NCBI GenBank assembly: GCA_019914995.1
Contig: CM034127.1
Span: 9,486,001-9,550,000 of the forward strand
Direction of reading: 5' to 3'
From: Acanthochlamys bracteata
Lineage: Eukaryota > Streptophyta > Magnoliopsida > Pandanales > Velloziaceae
Length of the DNA stretch: 64,000 nucleotides
Positions 46,448 to 59,000 of the stretch are shown here, piece after piece. Position 1 is the first letter of the stretch. The number at the start of each line of letters is the position of its first letter. Position numbers and translations under genes: made by a program. The notes beneath the pieces are model-generated. The model saw only the letters and a list, made by a program, of their open reading frames with translations, was not told where the DNA came from and did no database searches.

Positions 46448-49400
46448 CTATTTTCCATTGCAGTAGATGACTCCATTACTGTGGATGTTGCTATGAATTT
46501 CTTTGCGCTTTAGGCTAACCTTGTTTAATCCCCACACCCGGATTGTATGGTCATCACTAGCAGATGCAAGCATGTGGGGATTTGAAGGGTTCCAGCTAAC
46601 ACAGTTTACAGCACCTGCATGCCCTGGTAGCACTTGTATAAGATCACCTGTTGACCGGTGCCATATATATACCTGAAGTCAAGAAACCCAACATTACTGT
46701 ATTGTTGGGATATTTTTAGGAACAAAATGACCTCAATGAATAGTTGGAAAAGAGAATAATGTTTCAGTTATCATGCTTATGATAACTACAACTATAGCAA
46801 TTAAATTAATATGAGAGAAGGGTGGGTCCACAATAGTGCTATGCTTCCTCTCACTAAAAGCTCGTGTTCAGCAAGTAGATAACCGGAATAAACTAGAGCT
46901 ATTACGAATAGGTCCCAAAAAAACCAAGAAGGTTCGTAGTACTGGTAAGAAAGACAGGATGTACAAGGGATATAAGTAGGTTTACGACTAGTACGAGGTT
47001 AAGGATGCCATCTAGTCAATGGCATTTGTGATGAACGATGCACCATTAAAGATGTTATATGATGGGATGCTAACAGGAGATGTGACCAGAGAAGAAACTA
47101 TGAGAAATTGCCTCATCTTGTAACCTCAGCCAAAAAGTGGTTTCAATGACAGAATCAGGCCACGCTGATGCACCCCCATCCTACGGTATGAAACATTCAT
47201 ACTGTTTGGGAGAAAATTCAGCTAATACAAGTTATTCTAATTTAAAATAAATAGTACAATGCTACCAAGGGGAGCAAGAAATATAAGGCTGCATAGCATA
47301 ACTAATAAAGGATGTGGAGAAATAGTAGAACTCAAAAGCAGGAACAGGACAGCTACTCTAGATAACATGATTGAAATATGTAAAAGAAGCCTACACTTTA
47401 ACATCCAAAATCCATGTATAGAAATAATGGCAAGGCAAAACCATCTATATTTTAGATCAACTATTATATTTAAAAAAGACAATATGCTGCCAGACTATTC
47501 CCACATGCATAGTTTTGCTTTGTAGAAGGATTAGTTCCATCTAATTCTCAAGGGATTTTTCACTGCATTGTAGATGAAATCTTCTCCAGCTTTCCTTACT
47601 ACTTCTACAACAATAACCCCCAACCAGAATAGCAATTATAGCTAAAAATACTGCTGCGATCTCTCAGCCACCAACCACATGAGAGCATCAAAATTATTTA
47701 TCCACTACTGCTTATTATTATATTTTTAGTTGGAGAAAGCAGAAAGGACTCCCCTACGTGTTTTCTGGAATAGCACTAACAACTGACTTCACATAGGTTT
47801 TGACATTATTCAATCTAGATTCCACACAATAGCAGCAGAATACAGATCTTACACAGAAACAAAACTTCTGGTATTTGAAACCTTTGTCATGTTTTCCTAT
47901 TATCTAATAACATATCGCAAGCTTTTTAGTAAATTTAGATATCCGAGAGAGAGAGAGAGAGAGAGAGAATCATACCAGTGAATCTTCGCTTCCACTAGCT
48001 ATAAAGGACTGTTGGACACCACCAAAGCATGACCTAATTAGAAGACGATTACGTCTATGACCTTTGTACTTGCTCACAAGCTTTGGATCATCTTCTATGC
48101 TCCACAAATGAATTTCCTGGTTAGCAAGATTCACCAGCACAAACTTGTCATCTTTTGACAAAGAGAAAGAAGTAACAGTTTGGTCCTCCTCAATCGTCCT
48201 CTCAATCTTTCCTTCTCTGTCGAGCAACAATATCACTGTATCCTTGGACATGCTTATGGTTTGTTTTCCATCCTTCGTGATAGTGATGCCACAATTCTTG
48301 TTTATCTTCTGCCCTTTCCAACACTCTAATTCTTTGCCACCTAAATCCCATGAGCAAAGGCCTTGATCCATCACACTGGATAAAATTTGTTTTCCATCAG
48401 GAAACCAGCAACATGAAACAAGGCCATGTCCTGGCTTTTCATAGACATGAAGGCAATCACCAGTATTGACATCCCAACGTCTGACAACCTCTTCCACGCC
48501 ACATGTTAGAAGCTGGTGGTCATCTGGGCTCCAAGCAACCATAAGGACAGGCTTCTGATGGCCAGTTAATGTATGTTTCAATGATACTCCACCATCTTCA
48601 TGTATCTAGAACAGAACATAAGTATTCATTCCGAACATGTCAGCCTATATTTGTCCAAGATGATTAAGAAAAAACCTCCTTACATGACTTTCCATTAAAG
48701 AAATGGACAGATACAGAGGAACTCCACTAATTTACAAAATTGTGGACATCATAGAGGAGTCCACATGCCTAAAATGTTCTCAGGACATAAGCAATTAAAG
48801 ATCTATCCAACAGATGAAGCACAAAATGGGCGTTTTCTCTTTTACAGCACATATAGATTGATAACACAACCATCACTATAAACTACAACGTGCTCAGAAA
48901 CATGCTAGACATGCAAATCCACACGAAAACCACTAAGGAATTGTGCAAGCTACATATAGAGATAAGAGAGATAAAGGTACATCAATGCAGATTGAGATGA
49001 TATGTTTTAGAGACAGAATCCTATAAATAAGTCTTGTGAGTGCATTGAGCAATAGAAACTACGGATGCAACAATCTGGCAAAGGATATTCAATTACGACA
49101 ATGTGAAGTTACTATTCCTTGATAAATAGCACAATCCTATTTCTTTGGAGTCAGTACTTTGACATAAAGCTCCAAAGGAGTTTCTAGATACATAAGTAAC
49201 TCTTACTCCCATCAATATGGAATAATCAAATGGTATCAAGTCTTATGGATGTAAAAGTATGCCTTGCAGTTTGACTCCTATCATGCTTCACTGATTAATC
49301 CCAGATAGAGCTAATTCTCACGAGTACAAAAATTGACACAGTACGTGCATGATTGATCAATAGTAAAGTGGTATCGTTGTTCTACAAACTTCGCTATTAG

Positions 49401-51927
49401 CAGTTCATAAAGGTTTTATGGATTTCCCATTGGAAGTGCTTCTCAAATCAGTGCACCTTCGCACAAAAAGAGAAACGCCTGAAATATCAACAAGTGTGTC
49501 CTTTTTATTAAAGTTAAATGTTATCTCAATGCATGCATGCTGACTGAAATTCTCATAGCTATAATATGGAAAAATAATAACTAGAAATTTCTAATCAGTT
49601 CTTTTAACATAATATCAAAATAGTCGAACTAACACCAAAAAAGAGAAATCCGCATAACACGTTCCACATATTACTAAATTAAGTAAATTGCCTAATTTAA
49701 ACCCTACAAAACATACATGACAACTTTATGTGCAAGAATTAGAAGAAACAAAAAAAAAATCAAATAATAAAAACAACCAAACGGGAAAGGTTTGTAACTA
49801 CCAGATACAAGTATTTTAACAATTGTCAGATCACAAGTTGGATATTACCTTCTGAAAAGCTATCTTTTAAATTTGCAACAAGATTTGGGTCACAGCGAGT
49901 AGCTGTTCTTAGCTCCTAAGGTTGGATGTGTTTTGATAAGCTTCATTCTAACCCGTAACTGAGCTCTTCTAACAAACAAGAGCAAGATAAAGCTCCACAC
50001 TAAGTGCAAAAATTTATAGCAACTGCCATCCTCTCAAACATACCATAGTCTTGACTCATGGAACATTCTATCCAACTAAAGTAATACAACACTTATGTTG
50101 AAGAAGTTGATGACACAATAAATGAGATAGTTTGCACATGGATTCTAACAAAACAGTATCAATTAGAGTGTTCCTAATTATTACTGGTCATATGTAAGTA
50201 GATAATAATTTAAAAATTGCATCATGATCAAAAGCATGGAATACAAACATTAAGAGAAAAAATAGCACAAAAATCATAATTACCTCCCATATGATTGCAG
50301 ATCTATCACAAGATGATGATGCTAAAAATCTTCCATTATTTGAGAACTGACAGAACCATACTTCATCATGATGCCCTTCCAATACCTATTCCACAATAGC
50401 AACTAGTCAATGCCCCATAAACATATCATGGCGAATAAGCATTCCTTGACCAAACAAGATAGGAATGTGGCATACTTTCATGTTTGTCATGTATCATTGA
50501 GGACGTTATCCTAAGGACGTACAATATGAGGGCCCACATTCAGTACGTAGGATGATCATAAAAAATTCCGCATAATTTTTTTAAAAAGGCAGTCTTATAG
50601 AACGAACTATTACCTAAAATGGTATCAATGAATTCCAAGAACTAAAGCAAGTTTCAAGTGGTTTCAATCTTGATCCACATTTTTATTCTGAGAAGGAGAA
50701 AAGAACAGCATATAAGAATAGAAGCTCAAGCAAAAGAATAGAACTAGACAAAAGTTTCACCTAAGTTGAACAATTCTTGTTACACTTCATGTAACTATTC
50801 AGTAAGCCAGAATAGAAATAACTAATGCCAGATTAATCCTTTCCCAACCATGAAAATTTTTAATAAAATTGGAACATTTCAGAGACAATAAACATTAACC
50901 CATTATCCAAGAGTGTAGTATCCCTTTATAGGGCATACCGTCCATTAATTATACTAAGTGAAACACAGCAGCAAACACTTGACATGTGTTCCTTCATATC
51001 CAATATGTTTCAACTAATATTCAAGCTGAATAGGCTAGTATTGCTTAGGAACATGGCTGCTAAGACAAAGTAGCCTATTATCAACAGTTGCACTATTGCT
51101 TGCCTTCTTCACCATCATATTATGGCACTAACCTGTACTGTTCGCGAAGGTATCTGATCCTTTCCACAGTGATGATCAGCATATAATGACAAGGAATTGT
51201 TAGAGTTATGGAAATAACATGCTTCCTGTTGAACATTCAGAGCCTGCTCAATTAAATGTTCCAACCTCCTCTCTGGTACCATCACTGTCGGAGGGAATAA
51301 CTTTTGTAACTCATCTAGAAGCTTCATACGAGGGCTAGCAGCATCAATTCCTAGATTCTGAAAACCAAGCACAATCTTCTGTGAAGGAGATATAATACAA
51401 CTAGAGAGCTCATGCACCCGCTTGTTGTTGATGCCAAGAGGAGTAATCTCATTTCTAAGTGTACTTAATGCTTCCATAAGCTTATCTTTTGCTAATAGTT
51501 CCAAGAATTTCTGCTCTAGAATCAGAAATGAAACAGATTTGACAATGTTCTCATCTATCAGACCTATTTTGGGCAATGCCGATAAACTTTCATCCCAGTT
51601 TCCATCGAGAATTTGCTTCCTAAAATGACTAACAGTAGGTGAATGCAGGTGGATTCCTGATTCTTCTTCAAGGACTGCTCCACTTCTCTCATAACCAAGA
51701 GAATAAAGAGCCTTGGTAATTATCCTAACAAATTCCACCCTCTTGATGACTCCGTTAGAACCAATCATGTCTTCTTTCCCTTGGGAAGGCAAAAGTCTTG
51801 CCATTGAGCCTCCCAAAGGACTTAAAGACTCCGAATGAGAAGAACTCAGCAAGATATTTCCTGATTCGCGTGAAGATGCCTTCACACGCTTTGAGGGTGG
51901 TGCCTCATCAACATCTATACCTCCCAT
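46448..51927 (-). CDS. WD40-repeat protein of the WDR26/GID7 type with LisH-CTLH
   Basis: Five coding exons on the minus strand: 51927-51133, 50385-50284, 48605-47976 and 46672-46448, the first four junctions all in phase 0, giving 583 aa (four exons carry the CDS; a leader exon lies upstream). Order: disordered basic N-terminus ([16 protein letters not shown]); LisH at about residues 64-96 ([20 protein letters not shown]); CTLH to about 155; then WD40 repeats from about 266 to 570, for example [40 protein letters not shown] and [20 protein letters not shown] with a final DDHTIRVWG. It is colinear with Arabidopsis WDR26 homologue At5g08560. The family acts in CTLH/GID E3 ubiquitin ligase complexes and, in plants, is also linked to TOPLESS-type corepressors and auxin and stress responses. 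Complex membership is inferred from the family. Confidence 0.94.
47945..47968 (-). repeat. (CT)12 tract just inside an intron of the WDR26-like gene
   Basis: Twelve CT units in the transcript sense, starting 8 bases after the 5' splice site of the intron that follows 47976. Confidence 0.9.
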
Positions 51928-52872
51928 GAAATGCCAGAATTAGCCCATAAATAGCTGACTGCATGCAAAAAAATGTACCATGTTAATAGGTAAAAAGCTT
52001 ATGACATTCTGATATCCAGTTAATGCAATAGAAGAAGTCACAATGATCTTTCAGTAGACATCTAAAAACAGAAGGAATGCTCAGACCCATATCTCATTAC
52101 ACGCAATAAAATGCAAAAGAACATTATACAATAAATAAAGTGATTGGCGTCCTTCAAGCTCCAGCTAACTAATTTACTACATCAACTTAGCTTATCCATT
52201 CACGTTACACTAATTTACTACATCAACTAATTTACTATATATTGTATGTTAAAACAACAGCTAAGTTTCTTTAATTATCCATTCACGTTACACAGCATAA
52301 AACATTTTATAGATTAAAACCTTCAGCTTTAGCAGCAAAAAACAATCAAATGGCACAAAAATTCATGTCCTTTCATGATCCATACCTTATTTCAGTCAAT
52401 GAGAACTCTCAATGACCAAATATTTTAGTCTGTGCTAACAAATCAATACCAGTCCAGTAAAATCAAATCATAAACATCAACAACACCAACACCTTAGCAA
52501 TCAGTTCAAGTAAAGTAATCCATCAATCTTTAACAAGTATTAACAAGTCCCACCAAACTACTCCAGAGCAAAAGCAATAGCGGTGCATACCGATTACAAC
52601 AGCTAACTTCCAAAATTTAATCAATAAAGAAAGCTCCAGAAATCCCCCAAATTCTAATTCAACAATCACCCACCGATTCCCCCAACAATCACCGCCGATC
52701 GGGCAATCAGACAACAACCTAGACACCAAACCAGTTCGAATTTTAAAACCCATAAGCCAATTTAACGATCTGCTGAGTTTCCCCCATCATCCCCAAGTTA
52801 GAATCCACTCCAAGAAAGAAAAAAAGGAAAGAAAGTTTTCAACTTTACAAACAAAACACAAGTTTTCAATGC

Positions 52873-52887
52873 AGAGAGAGAGAGAGA
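52873..52887 (-). repeat. CT tract after the leader-exon donor
   Basis: About seven CT units in the transcript sense, beginning 19 bases after the leader-exon donor at 52905. Confidence 0.85.
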
Positions 52888-52905
52888 ACGGGAGTTGTGT
52901 TGTAC

Positions 52906-53014
52906 CTGTGTCTCCGGATCTAGTGCCCATGAGAAATGTGTATGTATATGGCTTCATGTGTTCATCACTGCTCATCCATCCATAAAAAACTTCATTGGTG
53001 TGCGTGTTTTTATA
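52906..53014 (-). promoter_or_regulatory. promoter and leader exon of the WDR26-like gene
   Basis: TATAAAA on the minus strand at 53014-53008 predicts a transcript start near 52983. A leader exon would run to 52906 (ACACAG|GTACAAC), spliced to an acceptor at 51959 (TTTTTTTGCATGCAG), 32 bases before the start codon at 51927. The leader contains an ATG at 52975 opening a frame through the exon. Confidence 0.6.
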
Positions 53015-53079
53015 AAAGAATAGTTGAAAGAAGAAGTATTGAGTGAATAAATGAATGAAAGTTTTTGATTGATTTTTTT

Positions 53080-53909
53080 AGAGATGAAAATATATAATCC
53101 GATCTAAAAATGCGATTCAAAATTGACCCATTTAATCAGAATTAGAGCTAAAAAATTTGACCCTTATAAATATATGAGTTGGATTAGAATTGAACGAATT
53201 AGATCCGATTATTAAATAAGTCGATCCAAATTAATCCGAAATTGACTCACCAATTTAATTATCATATTTTGAAAGAAAAATATTTAATTTTTTCTTTCCT
53301 TATATTAAAATATTAGTAATAAAAAAATCGATAATAGTAATTTATTAATTATTAAATTATATAGTATTTTATTATTAATTGTTATTTTTATATTTTAGGA
53401 AAATAGTATAAGATGAAAATTATAATATTATTAAAAGTATTATGAATTTCGTATAAAAATTTTTAACAAAATTTTGTTAGATAACTATGTTTATTGAAAT
53501 TTTTATCAAAATTATTAGTATATATTTATAATCATAAAAATTCAGCTGTCAAAATATTTTTTCAAATATAAAAATAAAAATAAATTTTTTTTAGATATTT
53601 TAAGAACCGATGAAGATACTAAAGAATGCATATTTTGACGGGCATTCACTATATCTCGTCATTTAGAATATCGTGCACTTTCATTACAAATGGTCTTATA
53701 ATTTTGCTAAATTTTAAAAATATAAAATATATAATTAATAATTTTAATTATTAAATAGGTCGATCCGAATTTGATCCGGTTGTTAATAGATTTGGTTAGA
53801 CAATTTTGAACCATATAAATTTATGGATTGAGTTAGAGTTAAACAAATTTGATCCGGTTATTAAATTGATCGATCCGAAATCGATCGACGAACCCAAATT
53901 ATTACCTCT
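53080..53909. repeat. probable transposon remnant with inverted ends
   Basis: The ends AGAGATGAAAATATATAATCC and, read inward from the right, AGAGGTAATAATTTGGGTTCG form an imperfect inverted repeat. Sub-terminal motifs of the type TTATTAAAT(A/T)GGTCGATCC recur on both sides. No exact target duplication and no protein. Superfamily not assigned. Confidence 0.5.
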
Positions 53910-55700
53910 AAATTTTCTGCAAAAAGGTGCTGATAAAGGATAGCTCTTCTCGTTTTGTTTAGGTAGTGCCTTGCCTAGTGTGTGGTACGTGTGTCCGTAT
54001 ATATACCGATGCATTTGTTGGTTACTTGGGAGTGTCGTTCAATTATATAAAATGAGTTTTACAAAATAAATTTTGTAAAAATAAAATTTCATAAAAGATA
54101 AAAATTAATAGAATTAGAGTTGAAAGTGATAATTAAAATACGTAAAGTAAAATTTGAAATTAAAAGTTGATTAAAATAAAAGCAAAATTTGGAGTGAACA
54201 TGTAAAATGCAGAATTCAAAATATAAGAAAAAAGAAAATTTCTGTGACAATTCAAACATATAAGTCACTTTTTTTTGCAAAAAAATTAGATTTACATATT
54301 CGATATCTTTATTTTTATAAATTTAAATAATAGTTTATTTTTTTTTAAAAAATTTATTTTCAACAAGCAAATAAGTGGTGATAGTGTCATAAAAATTTTG
54401 GGCAATGCAGTAGGTTTTTCGTAAAATTATTTTTAGAGCAATGTGGATGCATGGAGTTTATACAATTCGTAGAGATTCCTTTTATGTAATTTTAATTGAT
54501 GATAAAGTATTATTTGTGTATATTTGTAATTTAGTGATTATGAATATGATGATGATAATGATGATGATGATAAATAATGATGGCGAATCCTAGTTATATA
54601 TGATGGATATTGCAATTCACTTTGGAGCCCCATTTTCGATTGATGGATTCCATATATGTTTTCTTTTACCCTAACTTTTCAAAATATTGTTTTATATTAT
54701 TTATGCTTATTATCAATTTAATAGCAACTAGTTGTGGACCGTTTATTAGAAACCCAATCAAAGTGACTTTATATCCAACAGAATCTAATAATGCATACGA
54801 GATAATAACATGAGAGGACTAATGCGTGAGTTAATTATATTACTTCTATTATGATATCTAATATATTATTGATTTAAATAAGTTTCGATGCAAGAGATAT
54901 TATATTACAATAATATTATGCTAATACGCTATATACGAAGTAAAAGATAAGACATGTTCGAAGTTCTAATTTGCAAAGGTAAATTTGAACGTGAAATCTA
55001 TCTTTGCACTATTTATTTTTCCATCATTTGTTCAACAAATAGTATTAAAATAATTTATATTTAAAATAATATATTATATTTTATAAATGAACATAGAGAA
55101 TTTCTTGATGTGGTATATTTTGATTTATGATATTAACCTATATTCTTATTAGGTACATGAAGATATAACAAAAAAGAAGTGAGAATGAACCTTCATGAAA
55201 ATCTAGAAAATTTCATAAATGCTGGTATACTTTTTGCCAAAAAATGATAGTTATTATCTTTTTTCATTTTCTGTAGATCAACTAAGGGTGTGTTCTTTTG
55301 GCTTTGGAAGTGAGTTTTTAGAAGTGAGTTGTTATAAATAGTAATATTGAAAGTGATGTGTTTTTTTTGTATTGAAAAATGTATTGGAAGTAATTTTTTA
55401 TGTTCTTTTTGTAATAAAAAGTGAATTAGAAGTGACTTCTTAATAGAAAAGAAGTGACTTACGGGTGTAAAAGAACACACCCTAAATCGTAGTTTATAAC
55501 CGTCTCAAAACCATTTGTATGCAATCTAAAAACTTAAATTACTAGCTAGTAAAATAACCCTTGTAATTCTTAAGATGGTTCAAGAAAGAATAAAAGGAAA
55601 TATAAGGTATTTAATAGAGAAACATTATCAGTAGTGGCTTCAAGTTGCAAATTCTCCCGATAACCAGAATAACTCCCCTCGTCTTCCTTTTGTTACCTTC
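53910..55700. other. AT-rich intergenic region
   Basis: Mostly AT-rich sequence, with a short GAT repeat at about 54546-54574 and one intact MITE (55286-55482). From about 55640 it becomes the pyrimidine-rich leader of the next gene. No gene recognised. Confidence 0.6.
55286..55482. mobile_element. intact Tourist-like MITE, family C, with TAA duplication
   Basis: The 197-bp element has perfect 14-bp terminal inverted repeats (GGGTGTGTTCTTTT and complement). TAA duplications lie at 55283-55285 and 55483-55485. The interior carries repeated GAAGTGA(G/C)TT motifs in both orientations, so the transcript could fold into a long hairpin. Confidence 0.9.
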
Positions 55701-55801
55701 TCCCTTTTTCCTCTGCTTACTTTCCTTCATTCCATCAGCTCGATCGATCGATTGGTTGATCAATCCTGTTTTTTTTTTAGTTTATTCGATTTGGTTTCAA
55801 G

Positions 55802-55994
55802 GTAAGGAATCAATTCGGAAATAAATTCCTTGCTTATTTTGTAGTTTGTTCTGTAATTAGTATCCAATCATGTTGTTGTTGTTTGATTTAGAAGAATTTT
55901 TGGGTGTTTTATTGAAATTTATGTGTCTTATTGTTTGTTTGTTGGTTTTTTCTTGTTGGTTGAAAGTTTAGAAATTGTTTTTGCGTTTTGTTAG
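55802..55994 (+). other. candidate 5'-leader intron of the Gag1-like gene
   Basis: Donor TTTCAAG|GTAAGG and acceptor CGTTTTGTTAG|GTGAAT frame a T-rich intron. The leader exon would lie at about 55690-55801. Confidence 0.55.
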
Positions 55995-56020
55995 GTGAAT
56001 TGGGAATGGTGGGATGCTAG

Positions 56021-59000
56021 ATGCTGGCCAGCAGATTGGGGGCCACTGTCTCTTCTTGGATAACTCAGCTTCTTTCCTGTATGGGGTATGAATCACCCAC
56101 CATCAAAGGTTTTGTGCTTAATTTTGGTTTTCCATAACGATCAAATTCACGCAATAGGAGAAAAAAGAGTTTTAAGATTAGATATGGGTGTTTCATTTTA
56201 GAATATTACGTATAAATGAAGAAAAAAAACTATTCAAGTCTATGGCTGCTTACATGTGTCTGTTTGTCGCCATATGGTTGGTGGGGATGTGCCTTGCCAA
56301 TTCCTCTTGGTGGAAAGTAATTATCCCCTTCTACTTGATAGGATTCATTTGTTTCATTTGTCAAAAGACCTCATTCAGCTAACTAATCATGAAAATCATT
56401 TGCATAATGCATATGTTCCTAAACCATAAGTGGATGTCTACTTTTTGTGTAACTATTATCCCAGTTTGAGAAGCAGAACTAGTTTTACTTTGCTTTTAGC
56501 AAGTTTATCATTTAAAATGGGTAATATGTTTGCTTGCATAATGCATACTGAAACTTCCATTATGGTTATCCTAAATGTGGTATGGCTGAGCCTAGAAGCT
56601 GGTCATCTTCTGCTTGTTAAATCTGCTTTGCAACAGAGCAGAGGTTGTCTTGGATGCTATAGTAAGCCCACTCCTATTATTGCCGTTGACGAACCTTCAA
56701 AGGGCTTGAAAATTCAAGGTCGTTCAGTAAGAAATCCTAGTGTTTCCGAAGGCTTTTGTAGTACAAGCACGTATGAGATGGAGAATGGTGGAGTTCAGTC
56801 TCAAAGGAGCATATCCTCAATTAGCATGTCCACACAGAACCTTGATCCTCATTCTGGAGGAGGAAGCAGCAGTAACCCATCAGAGTTCATAAACCATGGT
56901 AATGTGTTCTGCTTATATGAATTATTTTCTCCATGTTTTCTTATCATTTTGTTTATGTTGGTTTTATTATGTTTGCTAAATTTCTAAAAAAATGAACAAT
57001 AAAACACTGAAAGAGCTATTAATTTTGGTCAAACAATAGATTGCCACGTTGTCTCGGGTTAAGTTGCTCTTTGAAGTAGCTCCAAATCCCCAAGTTGGAC
57101 TACATTGTAAAGCTGTTTGCTGATCTAAAAACCCAGAGCTTTGGCATATTTTAGTGTTTCTCTGTCTTGATTTATGTTCATCATTATCTATATCAATGAA
57201 AAGAAAAATTATTTTTTGTTACTTTACAAGTCTTCTTGACACTTTTGGTGAATTTAATGCGTTAGTGAAACTGGGAAAAGTTACGAGCGTCAGAGGACTG
57301 CCATAGCTTTTGTTTGTTTTTAGTTGTACACTTAGTTATTCATCTATCTAGTTGCTGCCAACAATTATGCTGAAATGTTCTTCAGCAGAGCTGCCATAGT
57401 TGATGCTTATTCATCTGTTGGCCACAAAGTTAAGACACATGTATTTGCTTCTAGATCCTTTTAATTAAGAGCATTCTAGTTTCTGCATTGGTGCAGCCGT
57501 TAATGCGCTTTTATCGTATATAAGTTCAAACATATTATTGCAGGTCTTATTTTATGGAACCAGACCAGGCAACAGTGGATTGGAAATAGAAGGTCTGACA
57601 CAAAGAATCAAGTCAAAGAGCCAAGGTTAAGGTATAGATTACCATCTTGGAGCTTTATAGGCATGATATGACATATTTCCACTCTTTAATTTCTTTTTGT
57701 ACTGTGTCTCCTTTAACATCGTATGCATGTATTTAATTTTGGATCGGGGCATATATGTAGCAAACATTAGTCAATCGTGTTCTTTGATGGCCTTTATATA
57801 TATATATATAGATGATATATAGATGGAAGAAACTTTTATATTATGAATGATCCTACACCAAGTAACCACATTAGGCTTGTTAAATTATTACTTACGTATG
57901 TGAAATTCATATATCATTAATTGGTATAATAAGGTCTTTTCAGTGCAAGAAGTTGCTAGCCCAACTATAAGCAAGAGTAAAGAAATGTAGTCCTGTTAAG
58001 AGAACTTTTGTAAGTATCTTGTTCACAGAGGTCATAGTAGATAAATACTTCACAATATTGCTATTATAAATTATTTTATCACATATCAACTGCACAATAC
58101 TTTGAATAGAAATCTTAATTCATTTTATAGTTTGTTTATGGCTTGCCACTGCCTACCTGCTAGATACATGCACCATGATACCCCTCTTGAGTAAGTAGTT
58201 CAAAGAGGTCACATAGTTGGTGCTATAGAGAGTATGGTTGAGTTGTTATTGCTATGTCGTTGCGGTATGCAACATAGCAATAGCATATGCCCCATATATT
58301 GATTTTTTGATAGCGTTCTATATATTTAATGAACTTGTTGCTACTAGCCTTCTACCTAGTACTCACGTTTTTTGGAGAATAAATGTGCCATGAATACCAA
58401 CATGTCGTATGTAACTTTCTGGTCTCTTAACTAGAATATCATCTTGCTTAATCAAGTTATTGTTTTAAGCTATGTAAATTTTCATGTGATTAAAACTCTT
58501 CCTTGGAATAATAAGTAAGTATGGAATTATTAGTCGAGTATGACGTCTTTAGCTTCATTCACCTGATGATAAATAAAACTTTAGAAATTGCATATCATAG
58601 TAAGCAGCACATATTTCTGTAGATTCGTAAATAAGTAAGCTCACCATCCATGATGTCATATCATTGTTTTTGAAATGGGATCTATTTTCTGTGTATTTTT
58701 TGTGATATGCATGTTTCTCTAAGCGTTTTAGGTAATCCAAATCTATATATAAGGTATGTCAGCAGTTTTCTATATCCATAATTGCTGAAATAAACTACTT
58801 TGTATTGGTGGATGGTGTCACAAAACTATTTGGAATCTAGAAGTTATATTAGTAATTGAACTATCAAGTAATTTGCTCATACTTGATAGAAAATACTTTT
58901 CACATATATATCCTGGAAAATTGCTCAATATGCTGAATTGCTAGATGATGTTCTCCAAATTCGTGATACTCAGCTCAACCAGGTAAGCTGGGTTAGTGAA

